Source: Dyadobacter sp. MSC1_007
GTDB lineage: Bacteria > Bacteroidota > Bacteroidia > Cytophagales > Spirosomataceae
Reading direction: 5' to 3'
DNA length: 64,000 nt
Assembly: GCF_023667495.1 (NCBI RefSeq)
Contig: NZ_JAMOZL010000014.1
Span: 62,001 to 126,000, forward strand
Every line of letters starts with the position of its first letter. The first letter of the stretch is position 1. Below, piece after piece: positions 43,267 through 52,294 of the stretch. The notes beneath the pieces were generated by a model. That model was not told where the DNA came from, ran no database searches, and saw only the letters and a program-made list of their open reading frames with translations. The position numbers and the translations under genes were made by a program.

Positions 43267-43815
43267 ATGATAAAGTACCTGTTGCTTACCGCCTGCATCG
43301 TCGCCCCAATCCTGCTCAAAGCGCAGACATGGACTGTGCAAACCGCCAACACATCGTTCCGTGCCAGCATGTTTGGGGCCGATGTGGACGGGGCATTCAA
43401 AGGGTTTAAAGGAACCGTCGTTTTTGACCCCCTACACCCGGAAACGGCCAGCATTTCGGGAAGTGTGGATGCCGCCACCCTTTCCACCAGCAACCGCCTG
43501 AGGGACCGGCATTTAAAAGAGAAAGATCAGTTTTTCGAAGTTGCCAAATATCCCAGGATTGCAATGAAGTCTACTAAAATCGAGAAGGCAGCGACCGGAT
43601 ATAGCGGAACATTTGATCTGACGCTCAAAACCGTTACGAAGAGCGTAGTGATCCCTTTCAGATTTACGAAAACAGGCGCTAATGCCGTCATGAAAGCAGC
43701 AGTAGAAATCAACCGGAAGGACTGGAAATTCGGCGGAAATACGCTGGGGATGTCCGACAAAGTGAAGCTCGACTTCGAGCTCAACTTATCGGCCCCGGTT
43801 TCTGAAAACAAATAA
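43267..43815 (+). CDS. YceI-family periplasmic protein
   Basis: This 182-residue protein has a signal peptide cleaved after LLKAQT and a YceI lipocalin-like beta-barrel: TWTVQTANTSFRASMFG, SGSVDAATLSTSNRLRDRHL and FEVAKYPRIAMKSTKIEK. YceI proteins bind isoprenoid-like lipids, probably quinones or carotenoid precursors, in the periplasm. It is bracketed by two copies of a 24-bp palindrome and followed by YHS, DoxX and DM13 genes, which together suggest envelope redox or stress functions. Confidence 0.9.
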   Translation: MIKYLLLTACIVAPILLKAQTWTVQTANTSFRASMFGADVDGAFKGFKGTVVFDPLHPETASISGSVDAATLSTSNRLRDRHLKEKDQFFEVAKYPRIAMKSTKIEKAATGYSGTFDLTLKTVTKSVVIPFRFTKTGANAVMKAAVEINRKDWKFGGNTLGMSDKVKLDFELNLSAPVSENK

Positions 43816-43840
43816 TCAATTAACAGCTAATATCATTGCC

Positions 43841-43864
43841 AATGTTGGTGTTGTCACCAACATT
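43841..43864. repeat. 24-bp palindrome, copy 2, upstream of the YHS genes
   Basis: The arms AATGTTGGTG (43841-43850) and CACCAACATT (43855-43864) surround TTGT, the reverse complement of the copy-1 centre. Copy 2 lies 49 bp before the first YHS gene. The two copies differ only at the outer bases and in the orientation of the centre. Confidence 0.7.
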
Positions 43865-43913
43865 CCCCCTCGAAGCCTGTCTCTTAAAAACCAATTACAA
43901 TCAATTCAAATAA

Positions 43914-44372
43914 ATGCAAAAACTGACCATTATTCTATTGCTGGCGATCATCACAACGCCCATTTTCGCGCAGGATGATACCAAAAAACAAGGTAACGTC
44001 TCCAAATCGGGCCTTGCCATCGAAGGTTATGATCCGGTAGCCTATTTCACGGCCGGGAAAGCCCTCGAAGGCAAAAAAGACAATACCGCCTCCAACGCCG
44101 GTGTTACCTACTATTTTGCGTCGGCCAAAAACCGCGATCTTTTCAAAGCGGACCCTGCGAAATACGCGCCGCAATATGGCGGCTGGTGTGCTTATGCCAT
44201 GGGCGCAAGTGGCGAGAAAGTAGAGGTTGACCCCGAAACTTTCAAGGTGCTCAACGGCAAACTTTATCTTTTTTACAACAAATACTTCAACAATACGCTC
44301 AAAACCTGGAACAAAGACGAGCCTGGCTTAAAAAAGAAAGCAGACGCCAACTGGGCCAAATTTTCAAAATAA
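43914..44372 (+). CDS. YHS-domain periplasmic protein
   Basis: This 152-residue secreted protein has a signal peptide (ending PIFAQD) and a YHS domain: LAIEGYDPVAYFTAGKALEG, then FASAKNRDLFKADPAKYAPQ and YGGWCAYAMG. YHS domains are often linked to metal or heme handling in redox enzymes, but this stand-alone periplasmic form is uncharacterised. The next gene encodes a paralogue, pointing to a tandem duplication. Confidence 0.85.
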   Translation: MQKLTIILLLAIITTPIFAQDDTKKQGNVSKSGLAIEGYDPVAYFTAGKALEGKKDNTASNAGVTYYFASAKNRDLFKADPAKYAPQYGGWCAYAMGASGEKVEVDPETFKVLNGKLYLFYNKYFNNTLKTWNKDEPGLKKKADANWAKFSK

Positions 44373-44396
44373 AACATTCCACTTATTTCACGAATT

Positions 44397-44843
44397 ATGA
44401 CGAAAAATTCAATTTTAGTATCGCTGTTCCTCTTTTTTACAACTGCCGCAGCATTCTCCCAAAAATCAGAAATCTTCGAAAAGGATGGCATGGCCATCAA
44501 AGGGTACGACGTAATCGCCTTTCACACCGAGGCCAAAGCCTTGAAAGGCAGTGAAAAATTCACCTACCGCTGGAAAGGCACTAACTGGCTTTTTGAAAAC
44601 CAGGCCAATATGGACATTTTCAAAAAAGATCCCGAAAAATACGCTCCCCAATACGGCGGCTACTGCGCCTACGGAACCGCTGACGGCCACAAAGCGCCCA
44701 CCGAAACCGATACCTGGACGGTAAAAGACAACAAGCTTTATTTCAATTACAACAAGAAGGTACAGGAGATGTGGAGCAAGGGTATCCCGGGGTACATTGA
44801 GAAAGCAGATAAGAATTGGATAGAAATCAAAAATAAACCATAA
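44397..44843 (+). CDS. YHS-domain periplasmic protein, paralogue
   Basis: This 148-residue protein has a signal peptide (FFTTAAAFSQ) and a YHS domain with MAIKGYDVIAFHTEAKALKG and DPEKYAPQYGGYCAYGTADG. It is the sister of the upstream YHS protein and shares the Cys in the GG(W/Y)CAY motif. It probably works in the periplasm. The DoxX gene follows after 7 nt, so co-transcription is likely. Confidence 0.85.
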   Translation: MTKNSILVSLFLFFTTAAAFSQKSEIFEKDGMAIKGYDVIAFHTEAKALKGSEKFTYRWKGTNWLFENQANMDIFKKDPEKYAPQYGGYCAYGTADGHKAPTETDTWTVKDNKLYFNYNKKVQEMWSKGIPGYIEKADKNWIEIKNKP

Positions 44844-44850
44844 GCTATTT

Positions 44851-45261
44851 ATGTCAAAAAAACCTAATAAAATCGTCTTTTGGGTGCTGCGTATAGTACC
44901 GGCGGTTATTTTGCTCCAGACTTTGTTTTTTAAATTCTCAGCGGCAGAGGAGTCTGTTTATATTTTTTCAAAACTAGGGATAGAACCCTGGGGACGGATC
45001 GGCTCAGGGGTTGCCGAATTGATCGCGGCCATACTTATTCTGATTCCTGCCACTACTGGCATTGGCGCTTTTATTGGATTGGGTGTGATCGCTGGCGCAT
45101 TGGTTTCGCATCTCACCTTACTGGGAATTGAAGTACTTGGCGACGGCGGCCAGTTATTTATTTATGCGCTCATTGTTTTTCTCAGCTCCGCATTGCTTGT
45201 ATTTTTTGAAAAGGACAAGCTGCTATCTTTTATAAAGAGGGACTGGATACTCAAAAGCTGA
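44851..45261 (+). CDS. DoxX-family membrane protein
   Basis: This 136-residue protein has four helices and the DoxX fold (LRIVPAVILLQTLFFKFSAA, then ELIAAILILIPATTGIGAFI). DoxX proteins are small quinone-linked or otherwise redox-associated membrane proteins, and no catalytic motif is visible. It lies in the YceI/YHS gene run, between a YHS gene and an outer-membrane protein gene. Confidence 0.8.
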   Translation: MSKKPNKIVFWVLRIVPAVILLQTLFFKFSAAEESVYIFSKLGIEPWGRIGSGVAELIAAILILIPATTGIGAFIGLGVIAGALVSHLTLLGIEVLGDGGQLFIYALIVFLSSALLVFFEKDKLLSFIKRDWILKS

Positions 45262-45285
45262 TTCAACCATAACTTCATCAATATT

Positions 45286-46023
45286 ATGAAAACCAGGATC
45301 GCTTGCCTTTTTTGTTTGCTTGTTGGTACAATTACATTGCGAGCCCAGCAAACTGAGCCTACCAAAACAACCCAGCTTATCGACCTTGCCGGAACGATCG
45401 GCAGCTCCCAGGGTTCCGGGGCATTGTCCTATGTTTACAACTGGCGCATTGGTAAAAAGAGAAAAATAGAAGCTGGCCTGGGCCTGAGGTTGACAAGCGT
45501 TGCAGGCACAAAGCTCACTTACACGACCGCTGGCCCAGCCAGACTTACGCGGTCATTTACAACACCATTTGTGATTTTCTTTGCCGGGCAAAAAACCGAA
45601 AACTGGGATACCCTGACTGTCCAGCGCCCATTCGTCAATGCATTGAATGTAACCATTAACCTGGGCTATCGTTTCAATCCAAAGCTTAGTGCAGGGTTTA
45701 ATATTGATCTGATCGGCGCGACCTTCGGCCAGAAGTCATCCTCTGTTTTCCAAAGCAATGGCAGCACCAGCACTGATGCGGCCTCAAAACCCACTGCATT
45801 CAATCTCTTGCTGACCGGCGATCATGACCGAGGTTCATTGAATTCCGAGTTTTTTCTCAAATATCAGATCAATGATAAATGGGGCGTAAGGGCGATCTAT
45901 CAGTTTTTGTTTACCGAATATACCGCTGGAAGTGTCAGACAAACTGCTACCGACGGTACTGTAATTGACCGGTTCCGAAATAAGGCCAACAATTTTGGAT
46001 TGGGCGTTTCTTATTCGTTTTAA
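45286..46023 (+). CDS. Outer-membrane beta-barrel protein
   Basis: This 245-residue protein has a signal peptide (ending LRAQQT) and repeated amphipathic strands (GSGALSYVYNWRIGKKRKIE, NALNVTINLGYRFNPKLSAG). It ends with Phe in GLGVSYSF, the usual barrel-insertion signal. It resembles small barrels of the OmpW/OMP_b-brl type, with no specific function assignable. It is encoded 24 bp after doxX and 25 bp before the DM13 gene. Confidence 0.75.
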   Translation: MKTRIACLFCLLVGTITLRAQQTEPTKTTQLIDLAGTIGSSQGSGALSYVYNWRIGKKRKIEAGLGLRLTSVAGTKLTYTTAGPARLTRSFTTPFVIFFAGQKTENWDTLTVQRPFVNALNVTINLGYRFNPKLSAGFNIDLIGATFGQKSSSVFQSNGSTSTDAASKPTAFNLLLTGDHDRGSLNSEFFLKYQINDKWGVRAIYQFLFTEYTAGSVRQTATDGTVIDRFRNKANNFGLGVSYSF

Positions 46024-46048
46024 TGTTTAAACTAAAAATCTGAAAACC

Positions 46049-46477
46049 ATGAAAAATATCATTTTCGCTTTTTTAATCGGACTTTTCTTAACGAATTGCA
46101 AAAGAGAAGAAAACACGCCGGTCGCGCCGTTAATGGAAACGGTAGACAGTATGGCTGTCGTCAATGTAGAAGGAAGCTTTAAGGGAATAGGCGGAGAATC
46201 GGTTTCAGGAACGGCCAAGATTATCACTGCTGGCGAAAAATATAGTCTTGTCCTCGACCAATTCAGCACCAATAACGGGCCAGACTTGCACGTATATCTT
46301 TCTAAACAGGCCAGGCCGAAAGATTTTATCGACCTGGGTTCGTTGAAATCTACGCGGGGAACACAGGTGTATGAAATAAACGGAAAGCCTGATCTTGCTG
46401 AGTATAAATATGCGCTGATCCATTGCCAGCAGTTTAATCATTTGTTCGGATCAGCGCTTTTGAGTGAAATCAATTGA
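46049..46477 (+). CDS. DM13-domain lipoprotein
   Basis: This 142-residue lipoprotein (lipobox FLTNC, Cys about residue 17) has a DM13 domain: GSFKGIGGESVSGTAKII, then GPDLHVYLSKQ and the C-terminal YALIHCQQFNHLFGSALL. The Cys in IHCQQF is the residue proposed to be redox-active in DM13 proteins. It closes the YceI-YHS-DoxX run and fits an envelope redox theme. Confidence 0.85.
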   Translation: MKNIIFAFLIGLFLTNCKREENTPVAPLMETVDSMAVVNVEGSFKGIGGESVSGTAKIITAGEKYSLVLDQFSTNNGPDLHVYLSKQARPKDFIDLGSLKSTRGTQVYEINGKPDLAEYKYALIHCQQFNHLFGSALLSEIN

Positions 46478-46843
46478 ATAACATATCAATACGTTTCCAG
46501 GCACCAATCTGGTCCTGCACGCGGGGATTTTCGATTGAATTCGGTTCCCTTTTTAAGACGACCACTCTGTTGTAGTAGAATTTAATCCTACTTGCCCCAT
46601 TTGCAATCCAAAACAAAAATCCGATGGATAGCAACTTGGCTAATTTGAGCGCTACCATTGACTTTGCTTACTAGAATATAGGCTACGGATAACCCGAAGA
46701 CCAGTTGGATGTCCAGTATTGATCTGATGTTTAGATCGTTATAATGTCCAGTTTGAAAAAGACTTAATACTATTGAAACCCAACGGCATTTGTCGCCATC
46801 TTGCTGTAAGTTCTAACAATTACCTCCAAGGAGAACCACAATT
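46478..46843. other. Intergenic stretch between convergent genes
   Basis: This 366-bp gap lies between the DM13 gene and the broken hydrolase gene. A 62-codon minus-strand frame at 46470-46658 has no recognisable domain. I found no convincing terminator or gene here. Confidence 0.5.
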
Positions 46844-47741
46844 TTAAACCCATTTGTTCAAAAACGCAATCTGATCTTCCACCACCTCTGACAGCATACC
46901 GTGGTAAAAATCAAAGTGGTCGGCCTCGTAAATTTTATAAGTGCCTAACGGTATCGAGCGGGCGATCTTTTGCTGAAATTCAGGGTTTGCGTAAACTTCA
47001 TTTCTGGCAATGCACACCAGCAGCGGCGTCTCAGCCCGTGGAGCTTCATTTGGCCGGTAACGCGGAGGATTCAGATAAAAACGGGGTGTGAACTGATTCT
47101 TCCAAAACCTGCTTTTGCTTTTCCAGGTTCTGGAATTTTTCACGCAGATCTTCTCCATGGAACACAGCAAGCTCGCCACGTTCGCCATACACCTTCATAT
47201 AATGCGGAGACAACCCAAGCAGGCCTTTGACCCAGTCTACCAGCGCCGCAAACAGGAACTTCACTTTAAAAGCAACGGAGAAGTGGACCAATGCCCGCGC
47301 CTCCTTACTGACCATATCAAATGCCGGAACCTGAGCGATAACCGCGGCCAGATCCGGAATCCTGGCCGCTGTATAGAATACATGGCCGCCGCCGAGTGAT
47401 GTTCCCCATAACGCGATTTTCAATCTATCAACACGCCCGTCTTGTCTGATAAAATCCACGGCGGCAATAATGTCTTCTCGTTGTTTAGTAATATCGATGA
47501 GCTGCCTGGGCGTTCCTTCGCTTTGCCCCAAAAAACGATAATCAAAGGTTAAGACCAGATATCCGGCTACTGCAAATCGTAGCGCATACTCGGGTAAAAG
47601 CCAGTCCATTGTACCGGTGAAACCATTAGCCATTACTATGCAAGGCAATGGGGACTGTTGATTTGAATTGACATAAATGCGGCCTGCACAACGTGTTCCG
47701 TGTGAATCAAAAGAAACCGCTTCTTCCTGGATTTCCGGCAT
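46844..47741 (-). pseudogene. Alpha/beta hydrolase (DLH/acetyl-xylan-esterase-like), frameshifted
   Basis: From 47741 the frame encodes an alpha/beta hydrolase with VMANGFTGTMDWLLPEYALR and the nucleophile elbow ALWGTSLGGGHVFY (Ser). Near 47083, in a run of four C, it slips out of frame after ESVHTP. The rest, RFYLNPPRYRPNEA to IAFLNKWV with the catalytic His in EADHFDFYHG, continues in another frame to 46844. One C fewer (or two more) would restore a protein of about 298 residues. It follows the GAPDH gene by 34 nt on the same strand. Confidence 0.85.
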
Positions 47742-47775
47742 ATTGTCTGTTTTAAAATCTTCCTTGCTTGAACTG

Positions 47776-48753
47776 CTACAACAAGCTTACCAGTTCTGCA
47801 ATCCGGTTTGAAATACCCACCTCATTGTCATACCAGGACACTACTTTTACCATTTTGCCGATCACTTTGGTAAGGCCCCCGTCAATGATAGATGAATGGG
47901 TATTACCTAAAATATCCGAGGAGACAAGCTGCTCCTCGGTATATTCGAGAATACCTTTGAGTGAGTTTTCAGCATAGTTTCTGAAAATAGCATTCAGCTG
48001 ATCGGCGGTAACTTCTTTGGCCAGATTAATGGAAAGATCGACGATTGAAGCGTCAATGACCGGAACACGGTAGGAATAACCATCCAACTTTCCTCTCAGG
48101 CCGGGAAGAACATCACCAATCGCTTTGGCTGCACCCGTCGTGGTCGGTATGATCGAATAGGAAGCTGCTCTGGCTCGTCGCAAATCTTTGTGCGGTGCAT
48201 CTTGTAGATTTTGATCCGCCGTGAAAGCGTGTACGGTGACGATATAACCCGATTCGACGCCAAACTCCTGATCCAGTATTTGCAATATCGGTGCAATGGC
48301 ACCTGTAGTGCAAGAAGCGGTTGAGTAAACAAGATCATCGCCAAGCACGTCTGTGTTCACCCCATGCACAATGGTTTTTACCCCTCCCGAGGCCGGTGCT
48401 GTGACCAACACCTTCCTTGCACCGGCCTCAACATGCTGTAACGCAGCATCTTTGTCCGTAAAGCGTCCAGTCGATTCTATGACGACATCTACTGCCAGTG
48501 CTTTCCAGGGCAGTTTGGCCGGGTCCCTTTCGCTGAGCATCTTTATCTGTTTCCCATTGACCGTGAGCGTGCCTTCACCAGTGGTGATTTCGCCAGGAAA
48601 ACGGCCGTGCGCGGTATCATATTTAAGCAAATGCGCAAGTGTATCCACCTGAGTCAGATCGTTTATGGCTACTACCTGAATATTTTCTTTGTTCTGCAAC
48701 GCCCTGAGCGTCGTTCTGCCTATGCGGCCAAATCCGTTAATTGCTATTCTCAT
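47776..48753 (-). CDS. gap: Glyceraldehyde-3-phosphate dehydrogenase
   Basis: This 325-residue NAD-dependent GAPDH converts glyceraldehyde-3-phosphate to 1,3-bisphosphoglycerate in glycolysis and gluconeogenesis. The Rossmann start INGFGRIGR, the active-site Cys in STASCTTGAIAP (C148), the partner H175 in VHAFTADQ and the C-terminal WYDNEVGISNRIAEL are intact. Ser/Thr residues around the sites match the usual phosphate-binding pattern. It is followed by the broken hydrolase gene. Confidence 0.95.
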   Translation of the reverse strand: MRIAINGFGRIGRTTLRALQNKENIQVVAINDLTQVDTLAHLLKYDTAHGRFPGEITTGEGTLTVNGKQIKMLSERDPAKLPWKALAVDVVIESTGRFTDKDAALQHVEAGARKVLVTAPASGGVKTIVHGVNTDVLGDDLVYSTASCTTGAIAPILQILDQEFGVESGYIVTVHAFTADQNLQDAPHKDLRRARAASYSIIPTTTGAAKAIGDVLPGLRGKLDGYSYRVPVIDASIVDLSINLAKEVTADQLNAIFRNYAENSLKGILEYTEEQLVSSDILGNTHSSIIDGGLTKVIGKMVKVVSWYDNEVGISNRIAELVSLL

Positions 48754-48902
48754 CAGATTATTATTGTTTAGAATTTATGAATTGAAAACTGGTCCCGATT
48801 GCCTTTCAAACCGGCTATTTTGGAATAATCAACGGCATAGGAAGGCTGCTGCACCGACAAAAGCCGGTGCCCACTTACTGTTTTCGATATTTGGATGTAT
48901 TG

Positions 48903-49979
48903 TTAGCCGCTATTGGCAGGTTGCGACAGCCGGGAATGCGACGGCTCGTCAATCTCAAAGCTTTTAAGAGAGCTCCTAAAAGATCGGCGGTAATCTGACG
49001 GGGTAACCATCAGATGTCTAAGAAATGTGCGCCGCATCGAAATCAAATTACTTAGACCGCAAGTCTCGGCGATTTTTTCTAAGGAGAGATCTGTTTCTTC
49101 GAGGTATCTCCTGGCGGTTTCCACCCTTAGCTTTTCGATAAATTTAGCCGGTGGCAGCCCTGTCTGCCTATGAAAAACGCGCGTAAAATTGCGGGGACTC
49201 ATATTTAAATGTTCAGCAATTCCAGCCACGTCCAGCGGCTCATGTAGTCGCTCTATGAGCCATGCTTTCAATCTTTCGGCAATATTTGAACTCTCATACA
49301 CGGGCAGTAAGTTGCCAAACTGAGCCTGAAAGCCAGGTCTTGAAAGGTAAAAAACCAACTTTCTTGCCACAGCCAATGCCAGGTCCCGGCCATGATCTTC
49401 TTCAACCAGCGCAAGAGCAAGATCTATACCCGACGAGACTCCGCCAGAGGTATATACATTTCCATCAACGGCAAAAAATGCGTTACTGTCTACCTGAACA
49501 AGCGGATATTGCTTTCTTAGCCGATCACTAAGGTCCCAGTGCGTTGTCGCCTTCTTCCCGTCTAACAGGCCTGCTTTGGCCAGTGCAAAAGCACCGCCAC
49601 AGATTGAGCATATTCGCCTGGTATTTTCGGGGCTCCTATCTGACAGCCAGGCGTAGAACCCTACCCTCTCAGCATCTGTTGTTTCTGCGAAGTCATTTCC
49701 TGCAATGATAAGCGTGTCGATAGGGCAACTTAAATCCTGGATGCTGTACCTGCAATGGATTTCGGCCCCGGATTGCGCCTGGACTCTCCTACCCGCAGTT
49801 GGCGAGACTATGGCCACCTGGTAGCCATCGGCAAGGCCAAGCTCGGACAGGCTTTTATCCGCATACGTGAACGCGTCTGCCGGGCCAGCAAAATTAAGGA
49901 GCATCTGACCGCCCATGGCGACGATGACAACCAGCTTCTTTTGTGGGTTAGCGTAAAATTGTTCAGTTTGTTCCTCCAT
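48903..49979 (-). CDS. GlxA-family AraC regulator with DJ-1/PfpI domain
   Basis: This 358-residue regulator has an N-terminal DJ-1/PfpI-like domain (about 14-205) with the elbow RRICSICGGAFALAKAGLLD, and a C-terminal AraC HTH pair (about 230-335; LDVAGIAEHLNMSPRNFTRV and LSLEKIAETCGLSNLISMRR). The architecture is that of GlxA/FtrA/ThnR-type activators, which respond to small metabolites. About 20 residues extend past the HTH (FEIDEPSHSRLSQPANSG). Its targets are unknown. Confidence 0.9.
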   Translation of the reverse strand: MEEQTEQFYANPQKKLVVIVAMGGQMLLNFAGPADAFTYADKSLSELGLADGYQVAIVSPTAGRRVQAQSGAEIHCRYSIQDLSCPIDTLIIAGNDFAETTDAERVGFYAWLSDRSPENTRRICSICGGAFALAKAGLLDGKKATTHWDLSDRLRKQYPLVQVDSNAFFAVDGNVYTSGGVSSGIDLALALVEEDHGRDLALAVARKLVFYLSRPGFQAQFGNLLPVYESSNIAERLKAWLIERLHEPLDVAGIAEHLNMSPRNFTRVFHRQTGLPPAKFIEKLRVETARRYLEETDLSLEKIAETCGLSNLISMRRTFLRHLMVTPSDYRRSFRSSLKSFEIDEPSHSRLSQPANSG

Positions 49980-50060
49980 GCAACAAAGTTAAAAACACGG
50001 GGATATGTCTCAAAGGACATAAATTATACAATTTAAGCCACAATCGGCATATGCATTCCC

Positions 50061-50177
50061 CTAAAACTCAACTTTTAAATTCAGCACCGGTACTATCCCC
50101 AACCCTTCCTCGGGCCTGAGTACCCTTTCATGGTTGGGCGTGACGCCAATTTCATATTCAATCACATTTTTCCTGTA
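50061..50177 (-). pseudogene. C-terminal remnant of an outer-membrane barrel protein
   Basis: In the minus frame ending at 50061, 38 codons read YRKNVIEYEIGVTPNHERVL and on to IVPVLNLKVEF. They resemble the last strands and Phe-terminus of a porin-like protein. Its 5' part is missing; the sequence joins directly to the truncated aldo/keto reductase gene at about 50175. Confidence 0.45.
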
Positions 50178-50796
50178 GTGGTGAATAGCACATCATGCCC
50201 AATCCGAAATGAGTTGCCATTGGTATCAACTCCCGCTCCGCCTCCCGTTGAACCAGGTTGTATTCAAACTGAATAGCATGCAAAGGTATGGTGGTGGCAA
50301 TGGACGCCGCTTTCCAGGCCGGAAAATTGGCAAGGCCTATGTATAGAACCTTGCCCGCATCCACAAGATCTTCGAGGCCGCGTGCGATTTCATCCAACGG
50401 CGTGATTCCATCATCATAATGGGGGGATATAGACGTCGATGTACTCCGTCTTCAACCGTTTCAAACTTTCTTCAACTGCCTGCCGCATGGCTTTGCGATG
50501 ATTGCCCGAATTGACGCCCGAAGCGTTGGGCTGCCCGCCCGCAGTATACTTGGTACAGAAAATAAAATTATGTCGGCTGTGTGCGGTAAACCTGCCGACA
50601 ATCTCTTCCGCTTCGCCAAATTGATAGAGGTCCGAAAGGTCAATGAAGTTCCCGCCCGCATCCGCATAAGCCGACAATATTTTCAATGCCTCCTGCGCAT
50701 CAGCACCGTTTCCCGGCGCTGTCCCAATTGCGAACCGCCCATGACCAATTCACTGGCGGGCAATCCCGTTTGTGTTCCGAATAATTTTTGTTTCAT
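50172..50796 (-). pseudogene. Aldo/keto reductase, two frameshifts and 3' truncation
   Basis: From the ATG at 50796 the reductase N-terminus (KLFGTQTGLPASELVMGG) runs into a frameshift near 50722. The next piece (ADAQEALKILSAYADAGGNF, FGEAEEIVGRF) stops at a run of six C near 50421-50426. The third piece (GITPLDEIARGLEDLVDAGK to GLGMMCYSPLQ) ends abruptly where a porin-like tail begins. Restoring one A and removing one C would give a continuous frame, but the C-terminal third of the enzyme is absent. An intact HxlR regulator is divergent and a normal promoter (TTG-N20-GACCTTTG) is still present. Confidence 0.85.
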
Positions 50797-50831
50797 CCTG
50801 CAAAGGTCACTGCCGACCGATTCACTGTCAA

Positions 50832-50853
50832 GTATGGCTAAATTCAGCCGTAC
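50832..50853. promoter_or_regulatory. Probable HxlR operator between the aldo/keto reductase remnant and hxlR
   Basis: The interrupted inverted repeat GTA-T-GGCT / AGCC-G-TAC around AAATTC spans 22 bp. It is centred 33 bp before the HxlR start at 50876 and 46 bp from the reductase start at 50796, the usual place for an HxlR dimer. Confidence 0.5.
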
Positions 50854-50875
50854 CAAAATGTTTTATCCTTGGGGT

Positions 50876-51226
50876 ATGTACGAGCGAAAATTACCAGTCG
50901 AAACAGAATGCGGTCTCCACCTTTTCATGGAAGTATTGAATGGAAAATGGAAGATCAAACTCATTTGGTGTATTCATTGCGGCATAAACCGTCCAGGCGA
51001 GTTGCGTCGTAAGATACCAAAGGCATCGCGCAGATTGCTGGACACCCAGTTAACTCAACTGGTGGAGTATGGTATATTATCTAAAACCACCTTTGATGAA
51101 AAACCATTGAAAGTTGAATACAAGCTCACCCATTTAGGCGAAAGCCTCATACCCGTCATTGAATCGACAGCCAAGTGGGGTGAAGCTAATCGAAGTATAT
51201 TAGAACCACTGTTGAGCACAACATAA
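50876..51226 (+). CDS. HxlR-family regulator
   Basis: This 116-residue winged-helix regulator contains the HxlR signature CGLHLFMEVLNGKWKIKLIW, then GINRPGELRRKIPKASRRLL and the wing KVEYKLTHLGESLIP. The Cys near the N-terminus (ETECGL) is the residue that senses electrophiles in several HxlR proteins. The start at 50876 (MYERKLPVETEC) matches the family; an earlier in-frame ATG would overlap the divergent reductase remnant. It probably regulated that reductase gene before the latter decayed. Confidence 0.88.
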   Translation: MYERKLPVETECGLHLFMEVLNGKWKIKLIWCIHCGINRPGELRRKIPKASRRLLDTQLTQLVEYGILSKTTFDEKPLKVEYKLTHLGESLIPVIESTAKWGEANRSILEPLLSTT

Positions 51227-51315
51227 ACCTGCAGCGCCGTGCCGCGTAGGCGGTCAGGGACAGAATTGGATGAAAAGTTGTTTCCGGTAATTATAAAAGA
51301 ATTGATCATCCACAG

Positions 51316-52214
51316 TATGCCGAACACCCAAAGTCTGGATGCCTTTTACGCTAATAAATTCGCCCAAACACCGCCACTTCCCCGGCAGGAGAAGGGGAAT
51401 TTAATGTTTTCCGTCTAGGCCATTACGCTGGCATTTCACATGCTATGCCTTACGCCCGCTACGATTTTTACAAAATCATGTTGATCCGCGGCAGGCACCG
51501 CTGTCATTATGCCGACAAGAGCATTGAGTTCGATGGATGCACGCTTCTCTTTTTCAATCCTGCGGTACCTTACAGTTTTGAACGATTGGATGTAGAATCG
51601 TCCGGTTTCTTCTGCCTTTTCAAAGACTCGTTTTTTATAGAGAGCATGAGAAATGGTCTCCACGATCTGCGGGTCTTCGAACCAATAAGCAAGCCGTTGT
51701 ACCATTTGACTGGACCCCAAGATCAGCAGGTGGCTGAGTTGTTTGAAAAAATGCTGGTTGAAGCCGGTTCTGATTATCGTTTCCGGTTTGATCTGCCGCT
51801 AAACCAGGTTTCCGAACTGATCCATCTGGCCATGAAAATGCAGCCAGATGAGCAACTATACTACCATCCCGACACCAATGCACGGCTAACGTCCATATTC
51901 GTCAAACTGCTGGAAAGCCAGTTTCCGATCCAATCGCGGGAGCAACGTATTGGAATGCGCTCCGCCAGGGATTTTGCGGAAAGGCTCGCCGTGCATGTCA
52001 ATCATCTGAACCGGGCTGTTCGCGCGACCACAGGAAAGACTACTACAGCCCACATTGCCGAGCGCCTGGCAGCCGAAGCCACCGCATTGTTGAAACACAC
52101 CGACTGGAATGTGTTCGAAATCAGTGATTGTCTTGGTTTTGCGCAGCCAGCCCATTTTACCTATTTTTCAGGAAGCAAACAGAGCTTCGGCCCAGCGCAT
52201 TCCGGCTTTTTTGA
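51316..52214 (+). pseudogene. AraC-family regulator with two frameshifts
   Basis: From the ATG at 51316 the frame reads QSLDAFYANKFAQTPPLPRQ and breaks at GGGG near 51400, where one more G would continue into EFNVFRLGHYAG. The large middle piece has the cupin-like sensor and AraC HTH (TTAHIAERLAAEATALLKHT, VFEISDCLGFAQPAHFTYF). At 52155-52160 a run of five T lacks one base; with it the end would be FRKQTELRPSAFRLF, stopping at 52214. Both lesions are one-base losses in homopolymers. The gene precedes a broken SDR, its likely target. Confidence 0.85.
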
Positions 52215-52294
52215 TTTTCGATAGCATCCGTTTGATTGCCGTAACACACTTGCTATTGGATGGCCCCACTTTTGCCACATCAAAAGCAAATGAT

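Noticed and set aside
46470..46658. Small minus-strand protein gene of 62 codons
   Set aside because: It overlaps the end of the DM13 gene, has no motif or promoter, and lies in low-information sequence.
47776..48753. GAPDH as the ArsJ-type partner of the arsenic operon
   Set aside because: It lies 24 kb from the ars genes, on its own with a hydrolase remnant, and looks like an ordinary glycolytic enzyme.
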